The notes under the pieces are model-generated. The model saw only the letters and a list, made by a program, of their open reading frames with translations. It did no database searches and was not told the origin of the DNA. This document shows, piece by piece, positions 16,208-24,084 of a stretch of 64,000 bases of DNA. The first letter of the stretch is position 1. Each line of letters starts with the position of its first letter. Both the position numbers and the translations under genes were made by a program. Source of the stretch: Streptomyces sp. A0642 (GTDB lineage Bacteria; Actinomycetota; Actinomycetes; Streptomycetales; Streptomycetaceae); contig NZ_SSBL01000015.1 in the NCBI RefSeq assembly GCF_004795105.1, positions 62,001-126,000 on the forward strand, written 5' to 3'.

Positions 16208-17148
16208 CCGCGCTCCCCCAGCAGGGCGCGGCCGGCCTCGATGATCGCCGTCAGCTCCTTGATGTGCGCGGCCGGCGGCTCGGTGAGCGGGCTGCGCACC
16301 TCGCCGACGTCCAGGCCCTGGAGACGGACGGCCGCCTTGACCAGCGAGACGGCGTAGCCGCGGCCCTGGGCGCGCAGTTCGACGAGCGGACGGTAGAACG
16401 TGTCGAGCAGCGCGTTGACGAGGCCGTCGTCGCCGGACTCCAGGGCGCGGTAGAAGGCCAGCGCGATGTCGGACGCGAAGGCGAACACGGCGGAGGAGTA
16501 GAGCGTGACGCCGATGCCCCGGTAGGCGAGGCCGGTGAGCTCGGCGGTGGGCAGCCCGTTGAAGTAGAGGAACTCCCGCCCGGGCAGCCCGGTGCGGACG
16601 GCGCTGACGATGCGCTGCATCAGGTCCAGGTCGCCGTAGCCGTCCTTGAGTCCGATGATGCCCGGCGTCTGGGCCAGCGCGACCACGGTCTCGGGCGTGA
16701 AGACCGCGTTGTCGCGCTGGTAGACGATCGTCTCCAGGCCGGTGGCGGCGGCCAGCGCGGTGTAGTGGGCCAGCAGCCCTTCCTGGTCGGCGACGACCAG
16801 GTACGGCGGCATGGCGAGAAGGCCGTCCGCGCCGGCCTCCTCGGCGAGCTTCGCGAACTGGACCGCCAGCGCGGTGCCGTATCCGGCGCCCGCCACGACG
16901 GGCACCGCCCCGGCGGTCTCCTCGACGGCCGCGGCGACGACGAGGCGGAACTCCTCGGGCGTCAGTGCGTGGAACTCACCCGTGCCGCAGCACGCGAAAA
17001 CGGCCGCCGCACCGGCGTCGACGCCCTTGCGCACGTGCGCACGGAAGACGTCGAGGTCGACGGAGCCGTCCGGCCCGTAGGCGGTGACGGGAAAGAAGAG
17101 CGGCCCGGCGACAGCGGTGAGTCGGGCGGCGAGTGGGGCTGAGGTCAC
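16204..17148 (-). CDS. 5-dehydro-4-deoxyglucarate dehydratase (KdgD-like)
   Basis: The 314-residue DapA-superfamily enzyme is predicted to convert 5-keto-4-deoxyglucarate to 2,5-dioxopentanoate with loss of CO2 and water. Characteristic features are FACCGTGEFHALTPEEF, the Schiff-base Lys in IIGLKDGYGD (about K168) and the Tyr in IVYQRDN (about Y143). The CCGTGEF and YQRDN forms fit KdgD better than DapA. Translation begins at GTG 17148. It is divergent from uronate dehydrogenase across an 876-bp gap and overlaps the downstream unknown gene. This places it near the end of the oxidative galacturonate route, leading to 2-oxoglutarate after a semialdehyde dehydrogenase that is not encoded here. 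Confidence 0.88.
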   Translation of the reverse strand: MTSAPLAARLTAVAGPLFFPVTAYGPDGSVDLDVFRAHVRKGVDAGAAAVFACCGTGEFHALTPEEFRLVVAAAVEETAGAVPVVAGAGYGTALAVQFAKLAEEAGADGLLAMPPYLVVADQEGLLAHYTALAAATGLETIVYQRDNAVFTPETVVALAQTPGIIGLKDGYGDLDLMQRIVSAVRTGLPGREFLYFNGLPTAELTGLAYRGIGVTLYSSAVFAFASDIALAFYRALESGDDGLVNALLDTFYRPLVELRAQGRGYAVSLVKAAVRLQGLDVGEVRSPLTEPPAAHIKELTAIIEAGRALLGERG

Positions 17149-17201
17149 GGGCGCTCCCTGAGCGGATGCGGATGCAGGCGTGCACAGTTCTGACTGACGT
17201 C

Positions 17202-17218
17202 CATACTTATGAACGTAC
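17202..17218. promoter_or_regulatory. Candidate FCD-regulator operator upstream of kdgD-like gene
   Basis: CATACTTATGAACGTAC lies 54-70 bp upstream of the KdgD start. Its near-palindrome CATACTTATG plus a following CGTACG matches the layout at 13606-13628 in front of the GntR gene. The shared elements CATA..TATGA and CGTACG at two promoters of one pathway suggest one regulator. Confidence 0.45.
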
Positions 17219-17289
17219 GCTAGCCAGGGAGCCGCCGCGGGTCAAGACGACTGCCCCCGCCTTGCCCCTGCGGGGGGCGGGGCGGGGCC

Positions 17290-17879
17290 CTGCGGGGTGC
17301 GGGTCCCCTTGCGGGGGCGGGGCCCTTGCGGGGCGCGGCGCCCTGTTTTCGTTGCCCCTTGCCGGGGCGGGGGGTTCCGCCCTCAAACGCCGGACGGGCT
17401 TGAGATGCGCGGGTGCACCGTGTTGCGGAGGCGCCCTGACCCGGTGGGTGGGGGTTCGGGGTCCCTCCGGGGCGTCTCCTCAAACGACGAACGTTCCGCC
17501 GGTACGCAGCGGACCCGGGTCGATGTTCGTCGTCCTGCGGGGACTCCCCTGCACGCCCCCGAACCTGCCCGCCGTGCGTCTGCGACAGTCGCAGGGCCGG
17601 TGTGCACACGCGACTGAGGCCGGGTGGGGGCGTGCAGGGGAGTCCCCGCAGGAAATGGCGTACGACCCCAGCCGTTTTCCCACCCAGCCGCACACGCCAT
17701 TTCTGAGGAGTCTCCCCGGAGGGCCCCCACCCCCACCCACCGGACAGAGGCGAACACCCGCACAACACGGCGCACCCGCACCACCACAGCCCGTCCGGCG
17801 ATTGAGGACGGAACCGGCCCGCCGGAGCACCGCCGCCCCGCGGAGCACCCGCACGCCGCAAGGGGACCCGCACCCCGCA
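17290..17879. repeat. Giant branched inverted repeat (about 590 bp) in the kdgD/udh gap
   Basis: Almost the whole gap folds on itself. Paired blocks from outside inwards are 17291-17314 with 17856-17879 (24 bp, perfect), 17381-17400 with 17788-17807 (1 mismatch), 17406-17425 with 17763-17780, 17441-17482 with 17704-17743, and 17534-17560 with 17626-17652 (27 bp, perfect). Between the last two blocks each arm carries a separate 50-nt hairpin with a perfect 9-bp stem. The left hairpin is ACGACGAAC/GTTCGTCGT (17484-17533) and the right is AAATGGCGT/ACGCCATTT (17653-17702). The two hairpins have different sequences but the same length and position. The 65-nt core contains CTGCGA/TCGCAG. Open frames on both strands here are by-products of GC content. 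Confidence 0.9.
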
Positions 17880-17914
17880 AGGGGACCCGCACCCGCGAGG
17901 GTCGCCGGGCGACC

Positions 17915-17944
17915 TTGACGCAAAACCCCACCGCTCCGTAACTT
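17915..17944 (+). promoter_or_regulatory. Probable sigma-70-like promoter of uronate dehydrogenase
   Basis: TTGACG (17915-17920) and TAACTT (17939-17944) are separated by 18 bp and lie about 80 bp upstream of the uronate dehydrogenase start, just outside the large inverted repeat. Both match the Streptomyces HrdB consensus (TTGACN, TAnnnT). Confidence 0.5.
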
Positions 17945-18024
17945 GTCCACGCATGTGAATGCAGTCCACGGACCCGGCGAGCGAAGCCGCCCCCGCCGCC
18001 CCCGTACATCGAGGAGATCCGCGA

Positions 18025-18834
18025 ATGACCGCTCCCCGCACCGTCCTGCTCACCGGCGCAGCCGGCGGTCTCGGCACCCTGATGCGCGGACTGCTGCCCG
18101 CTCACGGCTACGCACTCCGCCTGCTCGACATGTTCCCCATCGAGGGCGAGCCGGACGCGATCACGGCGGACCTGGCCGACAAGGAGGCGCTGCGCGACGC
18201 GGTGCGGGGGGTCGACGCGATCATCCACCTGGCCGGCATCTCCCTGGAAGCCTCGTTCGACAAGATCCTCCGGTCGAACATCGAGGGCACGTACAACCTG
18301 TACGAGGCCGCCCTCGCGGAGGGCGTGCGGCGGATCGTCTTCGCGTCGTCGAACCACGCGATCGGCTTCACCCCGCGGCCGCGCGACGGGGACCCGCTCA
18401 TCCCCGTCGACACCCCGCGCCGCCCGGACACGTTCTACGGCCTCTCCAAGTCGTTCGGCGAGGACCTCGCGCAGCTGTACTGGGACCGGCACGGGCTGGA
18501 GACCGTTTCGGTGCGGATCGGCTCGTGCTTCCCCGAGCCGACGTCCGTCCGGATGCTGTCGGTGTGGATGAGCCCCGCCGACGGCGCCCGGCTCTTCGAC
18601 GCCGCGCTCACCGCGGAGAACGTGGGGCACACCGTCATCCACGGCTCCTCGGACAACACCCGCCTGTGGTGGGACCTGTCGACGGCCCGCTCCCTCGGCT
18701 ACGAACCGCAGGACGACTCGGAGGAGTACGCGGCGAAGCTCATCGCCGAGCAGGGCGAGCTCGACCCGGACAATCCGGACCACGCCCACCTCGGCGGCCA
18801 CTTCTGCACCAACCCGCCGATCTGGCCGTACTGA
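18025..18834 (+). CDS. udh: Uronate dehydrogenase (NAD-dependent)
   Basis: The 269-residue extended short-chain dehydrogenase oxidises D-galacturonate or D-glucuronate to the aldarolactone. It has an N-terminal GAAGGLG nucleotide loop (11-17), the FASSNHAIGF segment (Ser/Asn of the active site) and YxxxK as Y138-x3-K142 in FYGLSKSFGE. VRIGSCFPEP and MLSVW match known bacterial Udh proteins closely in order and spacing. The ATG follows a GAGGAGA site 7-8 nt upstream. It is divergent from KdgD, the last dedicated enzyme of the same pathway. Lactonase and galactarate dehydratase genes of the classical type are not in the window. Confidence 0.88.
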   Translation: MTAPRTVLLTGAAGGLGTLMRGLLPAHGYALRLLDMFPIEGEPDAITADLADKEALRDAVRGVDAIIHLAGISLEASFDKILRSNIEGTYNLYEAALAEGVRRIVFASSNHAIGFTPRPRDGDPLIPVDTPRRPDTFYGLSKSFGEDLAQLYWDRHGLETVSVRIGSCFPEPTSVRMLSVWMSPADGARLFDAALTAENVGHTVIHGSSDNTRLWWDLSTARSLGYEPQDDSEEYAAKLIAEQGELDPDNPDHAHLGGHFCTNPPIWPY

Positions 18835-18911
18835 GCGGATGGTGCCGCCGTACGGGCGAAGCCGGCCGAAGGTAAGGGAACGGCAAAGCCGGGTCATTCG
18901 TTACCCCCTGC

Positions 18912-20150
18912 ATGACCGCTATGACACCCGGCTCGAACATCCCCCTCTCCGCCCTCCGCGTGACGGTGGACGTCGCCGCTCCCGTGCGGCTCGACGTGTC
19001 GGGCCTGCTGCTCACCGCCGACGGCAAGGTGCGATCCGACGAGGACTTCATCTTTTACAACCAGCCCGCGGGCCCCGGTGTGACCTACCGTTCCGGCGGC
19101 GGTTCCGCGCCGGACGCCATCGTGGTGGACACCGCCGCCGTGCCGCCCGCCATCGAGAAGATCGTCGTCACGGCGAGCCCGGACGGGGCGGGGCAGACCT
19201 TCCAGGGCGTCGAGCCCACCGCCACGGTGCGCAACGCGGACGACGGCAGTGTGCTGGCCACGTTCACCCCGCCCCGGCTGGGTGCCGAGACCGCGCTCGT
19301 GGTCATGGAGATCTACCGCCGGGCCGGCGCGTGGAAGGCCCGGGCGGTCGGCCAGGGCTATGCCGACGGACTGGCGGGCATCGCCACCGACTTCGGCGTC
19401 TCGGTCGAGGAGGAGCCCGCCGCCGCGCCGGTCGCGCCCCCGGCCCCCGCCGCCGCGCCGGTCGCGCCCCCGGCCCCCGCCGCCGCGCCGGTGGACCCGC
19501 GGATCGCCGCTCCCCCGGTGGCGGCCGCTCCGGCGGCCCCGCCCGCCGCACCCCCGGGGCCCCCCGCCTCGGGCAAGATCAACCTGGACAAGGGCCGGGT
19601 CAGCCTGCAGAAGAACCAGACGGTGTCGCTGGTCAAGGGCGGCCGCCCGCTGCTCTCCCAGGTCAAGATGGGCCTCGGCTGGGAGCCCGCGTTCCGTGGC
19701 AAGGACATCGATCTCGACGCCTCGGTGATCGCCTACGGCCCCAGCCGCAACCACCTGGACAGCTGCTACTTCGGCAAGCTCTCCATCCTGAACGGGGCCA
19801 TCAAGCACTCGGGGGACAACCTCACCGGTGAGGGCGCCGGAGACGACGAGGTGATCGTCGTGGACCTGGGCCGGATCCCCCCGGAGGCGACCGGCCTGGT
19901 GTTCACGGTCAACTCGTTCACCGGCCAGAAGTTCACCGAGGTGGCGAAGGCCTACTGCCGGCTGATCGACGCGGCCACCGGCGAGGAGCTGGTCCGCTTC
20001 GATCTGACGGGTGCCGAGCCGCAGACCGGCGTGATGATGGCGAAGCTGATCAAGCAGTTCTCCGGTGAGTGGGAGATGACCGCGATGGGCGACTTCGTGA
20101 AGTCGCGCACCGTCCGCGGCATGGTCAAGCCCGCCGCCCAGTCCCTGTAG
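18912..20150 (+). CDS. Tandem TerD-domain protein
   Basis: The 412-residue cytoplasmic protein has two TerD (tellurium/stress resistance) domains, about 5-170 and 215-405, joined by an Ala/Pro-rich linker. The linker contains a duplicated PAAAPVAPPAPAAAPV-type segment, visible as a DNA tandem repeat around 19424-19493. TerD motifs include VDVAAPVRLDVSGLLL in the first domain, and GWEPAFRGKDIDLDASVIAY (Ca-binding Asp cluster) and GAGDDEVIVVDL in the second. The first domain lacks the DxDxS Ca-site motif and may be degenerate. ATGs at 18912 and 18921 are both possible. No other ter genes are adjacent. Confidence 0.87.
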   Translation: MTAMTPGSNIPLSALRVTVDVAAPVRLDVSGLLLTADGKVRSDEDFIFYNQPAGPGVTYRSGGGSAPDAIVVDTAAVPPAIEKIVVTASPDGAGQTFQGVEPTATVRNADDGSVLATFTPPRLGAETALVVMEIYRRAGAWKARAVGQGYADGLAGIATDFGVSVEEEPAAAPVAPPAPAAAPVAPPAPAAAPVDPRIAAPPVAAAPAAPPAAPPGPPASGKINLDKGRVSLQKNQTVSLVKGGRPLLSQVKMGLGWEPAFRGKDIDLDASVIAYGPSRNHLDSCYFGKLSILNGAIKHSGDNLTGEGAGDDEVIVVDLGRIPPEATGLVFTVNSFTGQKFTEVAKAYCRLIDAATGEELVRFDLTGAEPQTGVMMAKLIKQFSGEWEMTAMGDFVKSRTVRGMVKPAAQSL

Positions 20151-20166
20151 GGGCGGACGGAAACGT

Positions 20167-20203
20167 CTTCAGGGGCACCCGGCTGACGCGGGTGCCCCTG
20201 AAG
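20167..20203. terminator. Terminator hairpin after the TerD-domain gene
   Basis: A perfect 15-bp stem (20167-20181 with 20189-20203) closes a 7-nt loop 17 bp past the TerD stop. It lies between convergent genes, so it can serve both strands. Confidence 0.85.
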
Positions 20204-20254
20204 GGCGGTCGGCGAGAGAAATACGGCGTACGCGGCGCGTGCTCGTCGCTTCTC

Positions 20255-20485
20255 TCAGAGCTTGGTCAGCTTGGAGTACGGGCTCAGGATCCTCCCCTGT
20301 CGCCCCGAGAAGTCGATGAGCACTGCGTCGTTGTCGCCCTCGACAGCAAGGACTCGGCCGAGTCCGAACTGGTCGTGCGACACCCTGTCGCCCACATCGA
20401 ACATTTCGACCGGTGGGGCCGCCTGGGCCGGGCGGTTGAAGGGACTGGAAGGCAGGTGACGCCGGGATCCGGCTGACTGTTTCAT
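20255..20485 (-). CDS. Small orphan protein with UvrD/PcrA C-terminal Tudor-like domain
   Basis: This 76-residue protein carries VGDRVSHDQFGLGRVLAVEGDNDAVLIDF and ends RILSPYSKLTKL. The DRVxHxxFGxGxV pattern followed by an IDF strand is the small Tudor-like domain found at the C-terminus of UvrD/PcrA helicases, where it contacts RNA polymerase. Here it stands alone after a short basic N-terminus. It might therefore bind RNA polymerase or nucleic acid, which is inferred. It is convergent with the TerD gene. A 270-bp non-coding stretch (20486-20755) separates it from the phosphatase gene and contains only the latter's terminator. Confidence 0.75.
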   Translation of the reverse strand: MKQSAGSRRHLPSSPFNRPAQAAPPVEMFDVGDRVSHDQFGLGRVLAVEGDNDAVLIDFSGRQGRILSPYSKLTKL

Positions 20486-20693
20486 TACCTTGAGTATGCG
20501 CCCTGGAAACGCCCGACGCCATGCCCGACCGCTCCTGGGGCCGCACTGATGCCGGATTCGTAATCAGCGGTTCCGGGACGGTGGGCCGCTCCTCCCCGCT
20601 TCCGCCAAGGGCGCCGGCCGTGCGGCGGCGTCCGCGGAACCGGCCCGGATGTGGCGGTTATCGCTTCCCCGCGGGGCGTGGTGGGCGGGCACC

Positions 20694-20743
20694 GGACCGG
20701 CCCGCTCCGGTGCGGCGGTGCCGCCGCGGGAGCGGGCCGGTCC
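20694..20743. terminator. Terminator hairpin after the PhoX-type gene
   Basis: A perfect 15-bp stem, 20694-20708 with 20729-20743, lies directly downstream of the minus-strand phosphatase stop at 20756. The loop itself is rich in GCGGCGG/CCGCCGC and can pair further. Confidence 0.85.
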
Positions 20744-20755
20744 ATCCGCTGGGGG

Positions 20756-22234
20756 TTACTGCTCCCGACGCGGGTGGCGCTTCCACGGACCGGTGATGGC
20801 CAGCATGATGCCGGGCGTCTGGATGTTGGCGAAGAGCGTCCTGCCGTCGGGCGAGAACGTCACGCCGGTGAACTCGCTGTACTCCGGCTCGGCCTCCGTG
20901 CCGATGTTCAGCTCGTTGCGCGCGATGGGGTAGGTGCGGCCGCTCTCGGTCGCCCCGAACAGGTGCTGGACGCCCTCGCCGTCCTCGGAGATGACCAGGC
21001 CGCCGTAGGGCGAGACGGTGATGTTGTCCGGGCCGTCGAAGGCCCCGTCCTTGGACGGGTCCGCGTTGACGCCCAGGAGCACCTTCAGCGTCAGCGTGCG
21101 GCGCTTCGGGTCGTAGAACCAGACCTGGCCGTCGTGCGCGACGGGGCTCTCGCCACGGGCGAACGAGGAGACGACGTAGGCGCCGCCGTCGCCCCACCAC
21201 ATGCCTTCGAGCTTGCGGGCGCGGGTGACGTCCTGGGCGCCGAACTGCTTGCGCACCGAGACGGTCTTCGCGTCGCGGTCGGGCACGTCGACCCAGTCCA
21301 CGCCGTACACGGTGCCGATCTGCGTGGCGCGCGAGAGGTCGTCGACGAACTTTCCGCTCTTGTCGAAGCACTTGGTGGCCTGGAGGACACCGGCGTCGTC
21401 GGCGAGGGTGCGGAGCTTGCCGCGGCCGTGCTCGAAGCCCTGCGGCGGCACCCAGCGGTAGAACAGCCCGTTGGGCCCGGAGGCGTCCTCGGTGAGGTAG
21501 GCGTGACCCCGCTTGGGGTCGATGACGACGGCCTCGTGGGCGTAGCGGCCGAACGCCTTGATCGGGCGCGGATCACGGTTGGCGCGCTTGTCGTACGGAT
21601 CGACCTCGAAGACGTAGCCGTGGTCCTTGAGCAGACCGTTCTTCCCGGCCTTGTCCTCGGTCTCCTCGCAGGTCAGCCAGGTGCCCCAGGGGGTGGAGCC
21701 GCCGGCGCAGTTGGTGGAGGTGCCCGCGATGCCGACCCATTCGGCGGTGCGGCCGTCGCGGCGGGTCTCCACGACGGTGCAGCCGCCGGCCGCGACCGGG
21801 TCGTAGACGAGGCCGTCGGTGAGCGGGACCGGGTGCGCCCAGCCGGCCCGGGTGCCGTTCAGCTCGTGGTTGTTCACCAGGAGGGTCACGCCGCGCGCAC
21901 CCTCGAAGGCGGCCGTGCCGTCGTGGTTGGAGGGGGTGTACTCACCGGTCTCCAGCTTGGTGACGCCACTGTGCGTGATGACCTTGTACGAGAATCCGGC
22001 GGGCAGCGCCAGTATGCCCTTCGGGTCGGGCAGCAGCGGCCCGTAGCCGGGCTCGCGGCTGTGCCCGTGTCCGTCGTGGTCATGACCGTGGCCTTGGCCT
22101 TCGTGGCCGTGCTTCGAGTCCTCGGCGGCGAGGGCGCCGGGTGCGGTGGCCAGCGCGGCGACGGTTCCGGTGAGGGCGATGCCGGCACCGGTGAGGGCGG
22201 ACTGTCTGGTGAATTCCCTGCGCGTGAAGGCCAT
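20756..22234 (-). CDS. PhoX-type (DUF839) secreted phosphatase, Tat substrate
   Basis: The 492-residue PhoX-family protein has a twin-arginine signal (MAFTRREFTRQ, RR at 5-6, then a hydrophobic stretch). PhoX enzymes are Ca/Fe-dependent alkaline phosphatases of the extracellular face. LTCEETED, NNHELNG, GRYAHEAVVIDP and PDNITVSPYGGLVISEDGEG match the family's metal-ligand and propeller blades. Just after the signal there is an unusual His/Gly/Asp-rich segment (HGHEGQGHGHDHDGHGH, about 42-58) that could hold extra metal. The ATG at 22234 is chosen because the Tat motif follows at once. No pho box was identified in the 154 bp upstream. Confidence 0.88.
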   Translation of the reverse strand: MAFTRREFTRQSALTGAGIALTGTVAALATAPGALAAEDSKHGHEGQGHGHDHDGHGHSREPGYGPLLPDPKGILALPAGFSYKVITHSGVTKLETGEYTPSNHDGTAAFEGARGVTLLVNNHELNGTRAGWAHPVPLTDGLVYDPVAAGGCTVVETRRDGRTAEWVGIAGTSTNCAGGSTPWGTWLTCEETEDKAGKNGLLKDHGYVFEVDPYDKRANRDPRPIKAFGRYAHEAVVIDPKRGHAYLTEDASGPNGLFYRWVPPQGFEHGRGKLRTLADDAGVLQATKCFDKSGKFVDDLSRATQIGTVYGVDWVDVPDRDAKTVSVRKQFGAQDVTRARKLEGMWWGDGGAYVVSSFARGESPVAHDGQVWFYDPKRRTLTLKVLLGVNADPSKDGAFDGPDNITVSPYGGLVISEDGEGVQHLFGATESGRTYPIARNELNIGTEAEPEYSEFTGVTFSPDGRTLFANIQTPGIMLAITGPWKRHPRREQ

Positions 22235-22388
22235 CACGTACTCCTGGTGCTGCTGGGGCGGGTTGATTGCGGGATCACCGTCCCGCCCCTGCCCCAACAC
22301 CAGTTGAACTGAGGACGACTTCGAGGGAATGCCTTCCGTGAACATCCTCGGTGGCGGCCGGGCCCCGCCGGCCGCCACCTGCCGCGTC

Positions 22389-23876
22389 TCAGCTGCCCGA
22401 ACCGCCCCGAGAGCGGGCCTTGAACGCGGCCTTGCGGGCGTCCTTCGCCTGCTTCTTGTCGCTGTGCAGCCGCCCCATCGCCTCCAGGACGTCCGCCGTG
22501 GCGGGGTGGTCGACCCGCCAGGCCTCGTCGAAGAAGCCGCTGTGCTGGCCGGACAGCCCTTCGACCAGGCCCTGGAGCTCGTCGAGATCGCCGTCCACCT
22601 CCAGTTGGGCGGCGATCGTGTCGATGGCGAGCCAGAAGATCATCGCCTCGGAGGGGGCCGGTACGTCGGCGGCGCCCCGCTCGGCGAGCCAGACCCGGGC
22701 GAGTCCGCCGAGCTGGGGGTCGTCCAGCACGGCGCGCACCGCGGGTTCGGCGTCCGCGCCCACCAGGGCGAGCGCCTGCTGGCAGTGCAGCCGCCGCAGG
22801 GGGGCCTGCGGGTCCTCGCCCCGTGCGGCGTCCAGCAGTTCGCCGGCCGCCCCGCCCGCGCCGTGCCGCGCGAGCCACAGCTCGATCTCGCCGCGGGCCG
22901 CCGCCTCGGGGTAGTACGCGATGCCGCCGAGCAGGACGTCGGCGCCCTTGTCCGCCAGATCGCCGATGGCCGGGGCGTCCACACCGGCGTCCAGCATCCG
23001 GGCGCGGATCCCGTAGACGCCGAGCGGGGTCAGCTTCACCATGCCGTACCGGGTCACGTCGTCGTCGTCGGGCGGCACGGACTCCTCGCCCTCCTCGGCG
23101 AGCAACGCCTCGTCCACCGGCCGGTATTCGACGATGCCGATGGGTTCGAGGACGCGGAACTGGTCGTCGAGGCGCATCATCGCGTCCGACACCTGTTCCA
23201 GGATGTCGTCGGTGGGCTCGCCCATGTCGTCGGGGACGATCATCGAGGCGGCCAGCGCGGGCAGCGGTACGGACTCGTCGGCCGCGCCCTCGCCGGCCGT
23301 GAGCAGGTAGAGGTTGCCGAGCACTCCGTCGAGGAACTCCGCCTCGGTCTCCGGGTCCCAGTCCAGCGCGTCGAAGTCGACGGATCCGTCCTCGCCGACG
23401 AGGTCGGCGAAGTCGTCGAAGACCGGGGCGGTGGCGTCGGCGTGAACGGCCTCCAGGCCCTCCAGCCAGATCGACAGGACGTCCTGCGGCGAACCGCCGG
23501 TCAGCAGCGCCAGATTCTCCCCGACGGTGACGGTCCCCTCCGCTTCGCCGGGGAAGTCCTCCCCGTCCGTGCCGGCGTCGGCGTCCAGTTCGGGCTCCGG
23601 GTCCTCGACCTCGACCAGGCCGGTGTCGACGGCGAGCCGCCAGGCCTCGCTGGCCTCCGCGGCACCGTCCTCGTCCGCGGTGAGGCCCAGGTGCTCGGCC
23701 GCCGCGGGCAACTGCGCCTCGACGAGTTCACCGCCGGCGCCGACGCGGGTGTCGGGGCCGGCCCAGCGGGCGAGCCGGACGGCACGGGCGAGCAGCGGCG
23801 CGGCGAGCGCGTCCCGTGCCAGCTCCGCCTCGGTGTGCAGCCCTACCGGCGGCAGGGTGGGACGCTCTGCGGACAT
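22389..23876 (-). CDS. Conserved hypothetical protein, acidic, alpha-helical
   Basis: I do not recognise a named domain in this 495-residue protein. It is strongly acidic in the first half (ELDADAGTDGEDFPGEAEG) with a short basic tail (KKQAKDARKAAFKARSRGG). There is no signal peptide or membrane segment. A middle segment DDVTRYGMVKLTPLGVYGIRARM resembles a winged-helix turn, and the C-terminal third looks like helical repeats (LRRLHCQQALALVGADAEPAVRAVL). The ATG follows GAGGAGACC at good spacing. It stands alone between the PhoX and monooxygenase genes, and the 208 bp upstream (23877-24084) hold nothing recognisable. Confidence 0.75.
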   Translation of the reverse strand: MSAERPTLPPVGLHTEAELARDALAAPLLARAVRLARWAGPDTRVGAGGELVEAQLPAAAEHLGLTADEDGAAEASEAWRLAVDTGLVEVEDPEPELDADAGTDGEDFPGEAEGTVTVGENLALLTGGSPQDVLSIWLEGLEAVHADATAPVFDDFADLVGEDGSVDFDALDWDPETEAEFLDGVLGNLYLLTAGEGAADESVPLPALAASMIVPDDMGEPTDDILEQVSDAMMRLDDQFRVLEPIGIVEYRPVDEALLAEEGEESVPPDDDDVTRYGMVKLTPLGVYGIRARMLDAGVDAPAIGDLADKGADVLLGGIAYYPEAAARGEIELWLARHGAGGAAGELLDAARGEDPQAPLRRLHCQQALALVGADAEPAVRAVLDDPQLGGLARVWLAERGAADVPAPSEAMIFWLAIDTIAAQLEVDGDLDELQGLVEGLSGQHSGFFDEAWRVDHPATADVLEAMGRLHSDKKQAKDARKAAFKARSRGGSGS

Positions 23877-24084
23877 CACGGGGTCTCCTCGAAAACGTGC
23901 GGGCGTACACCTCGCCGGGGCCGCGGCTCCGGGCGTGTACGGGGTAGGGCGGCCCAAGCCTAGACGCATTTCCTCCCCTGCCGCCCGGTGCACGGAACGG
24001 AAGGCGGCCCGCCGCCGGAAGGGCGGGAAAACCGCTTCCCGCAGGGACGGAGGCGCCCACGCGAAGGGCTTCCGCCCCCGCTGT

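Noticed and set aside
17220..18897. Long open frames on both strands in the kdgD-udh gap
   Set aside because: They lie over the giant inverted repeat; both strands read alike because of the palindrome, and neither shows codon bias, a start signal or a recognisable domain.
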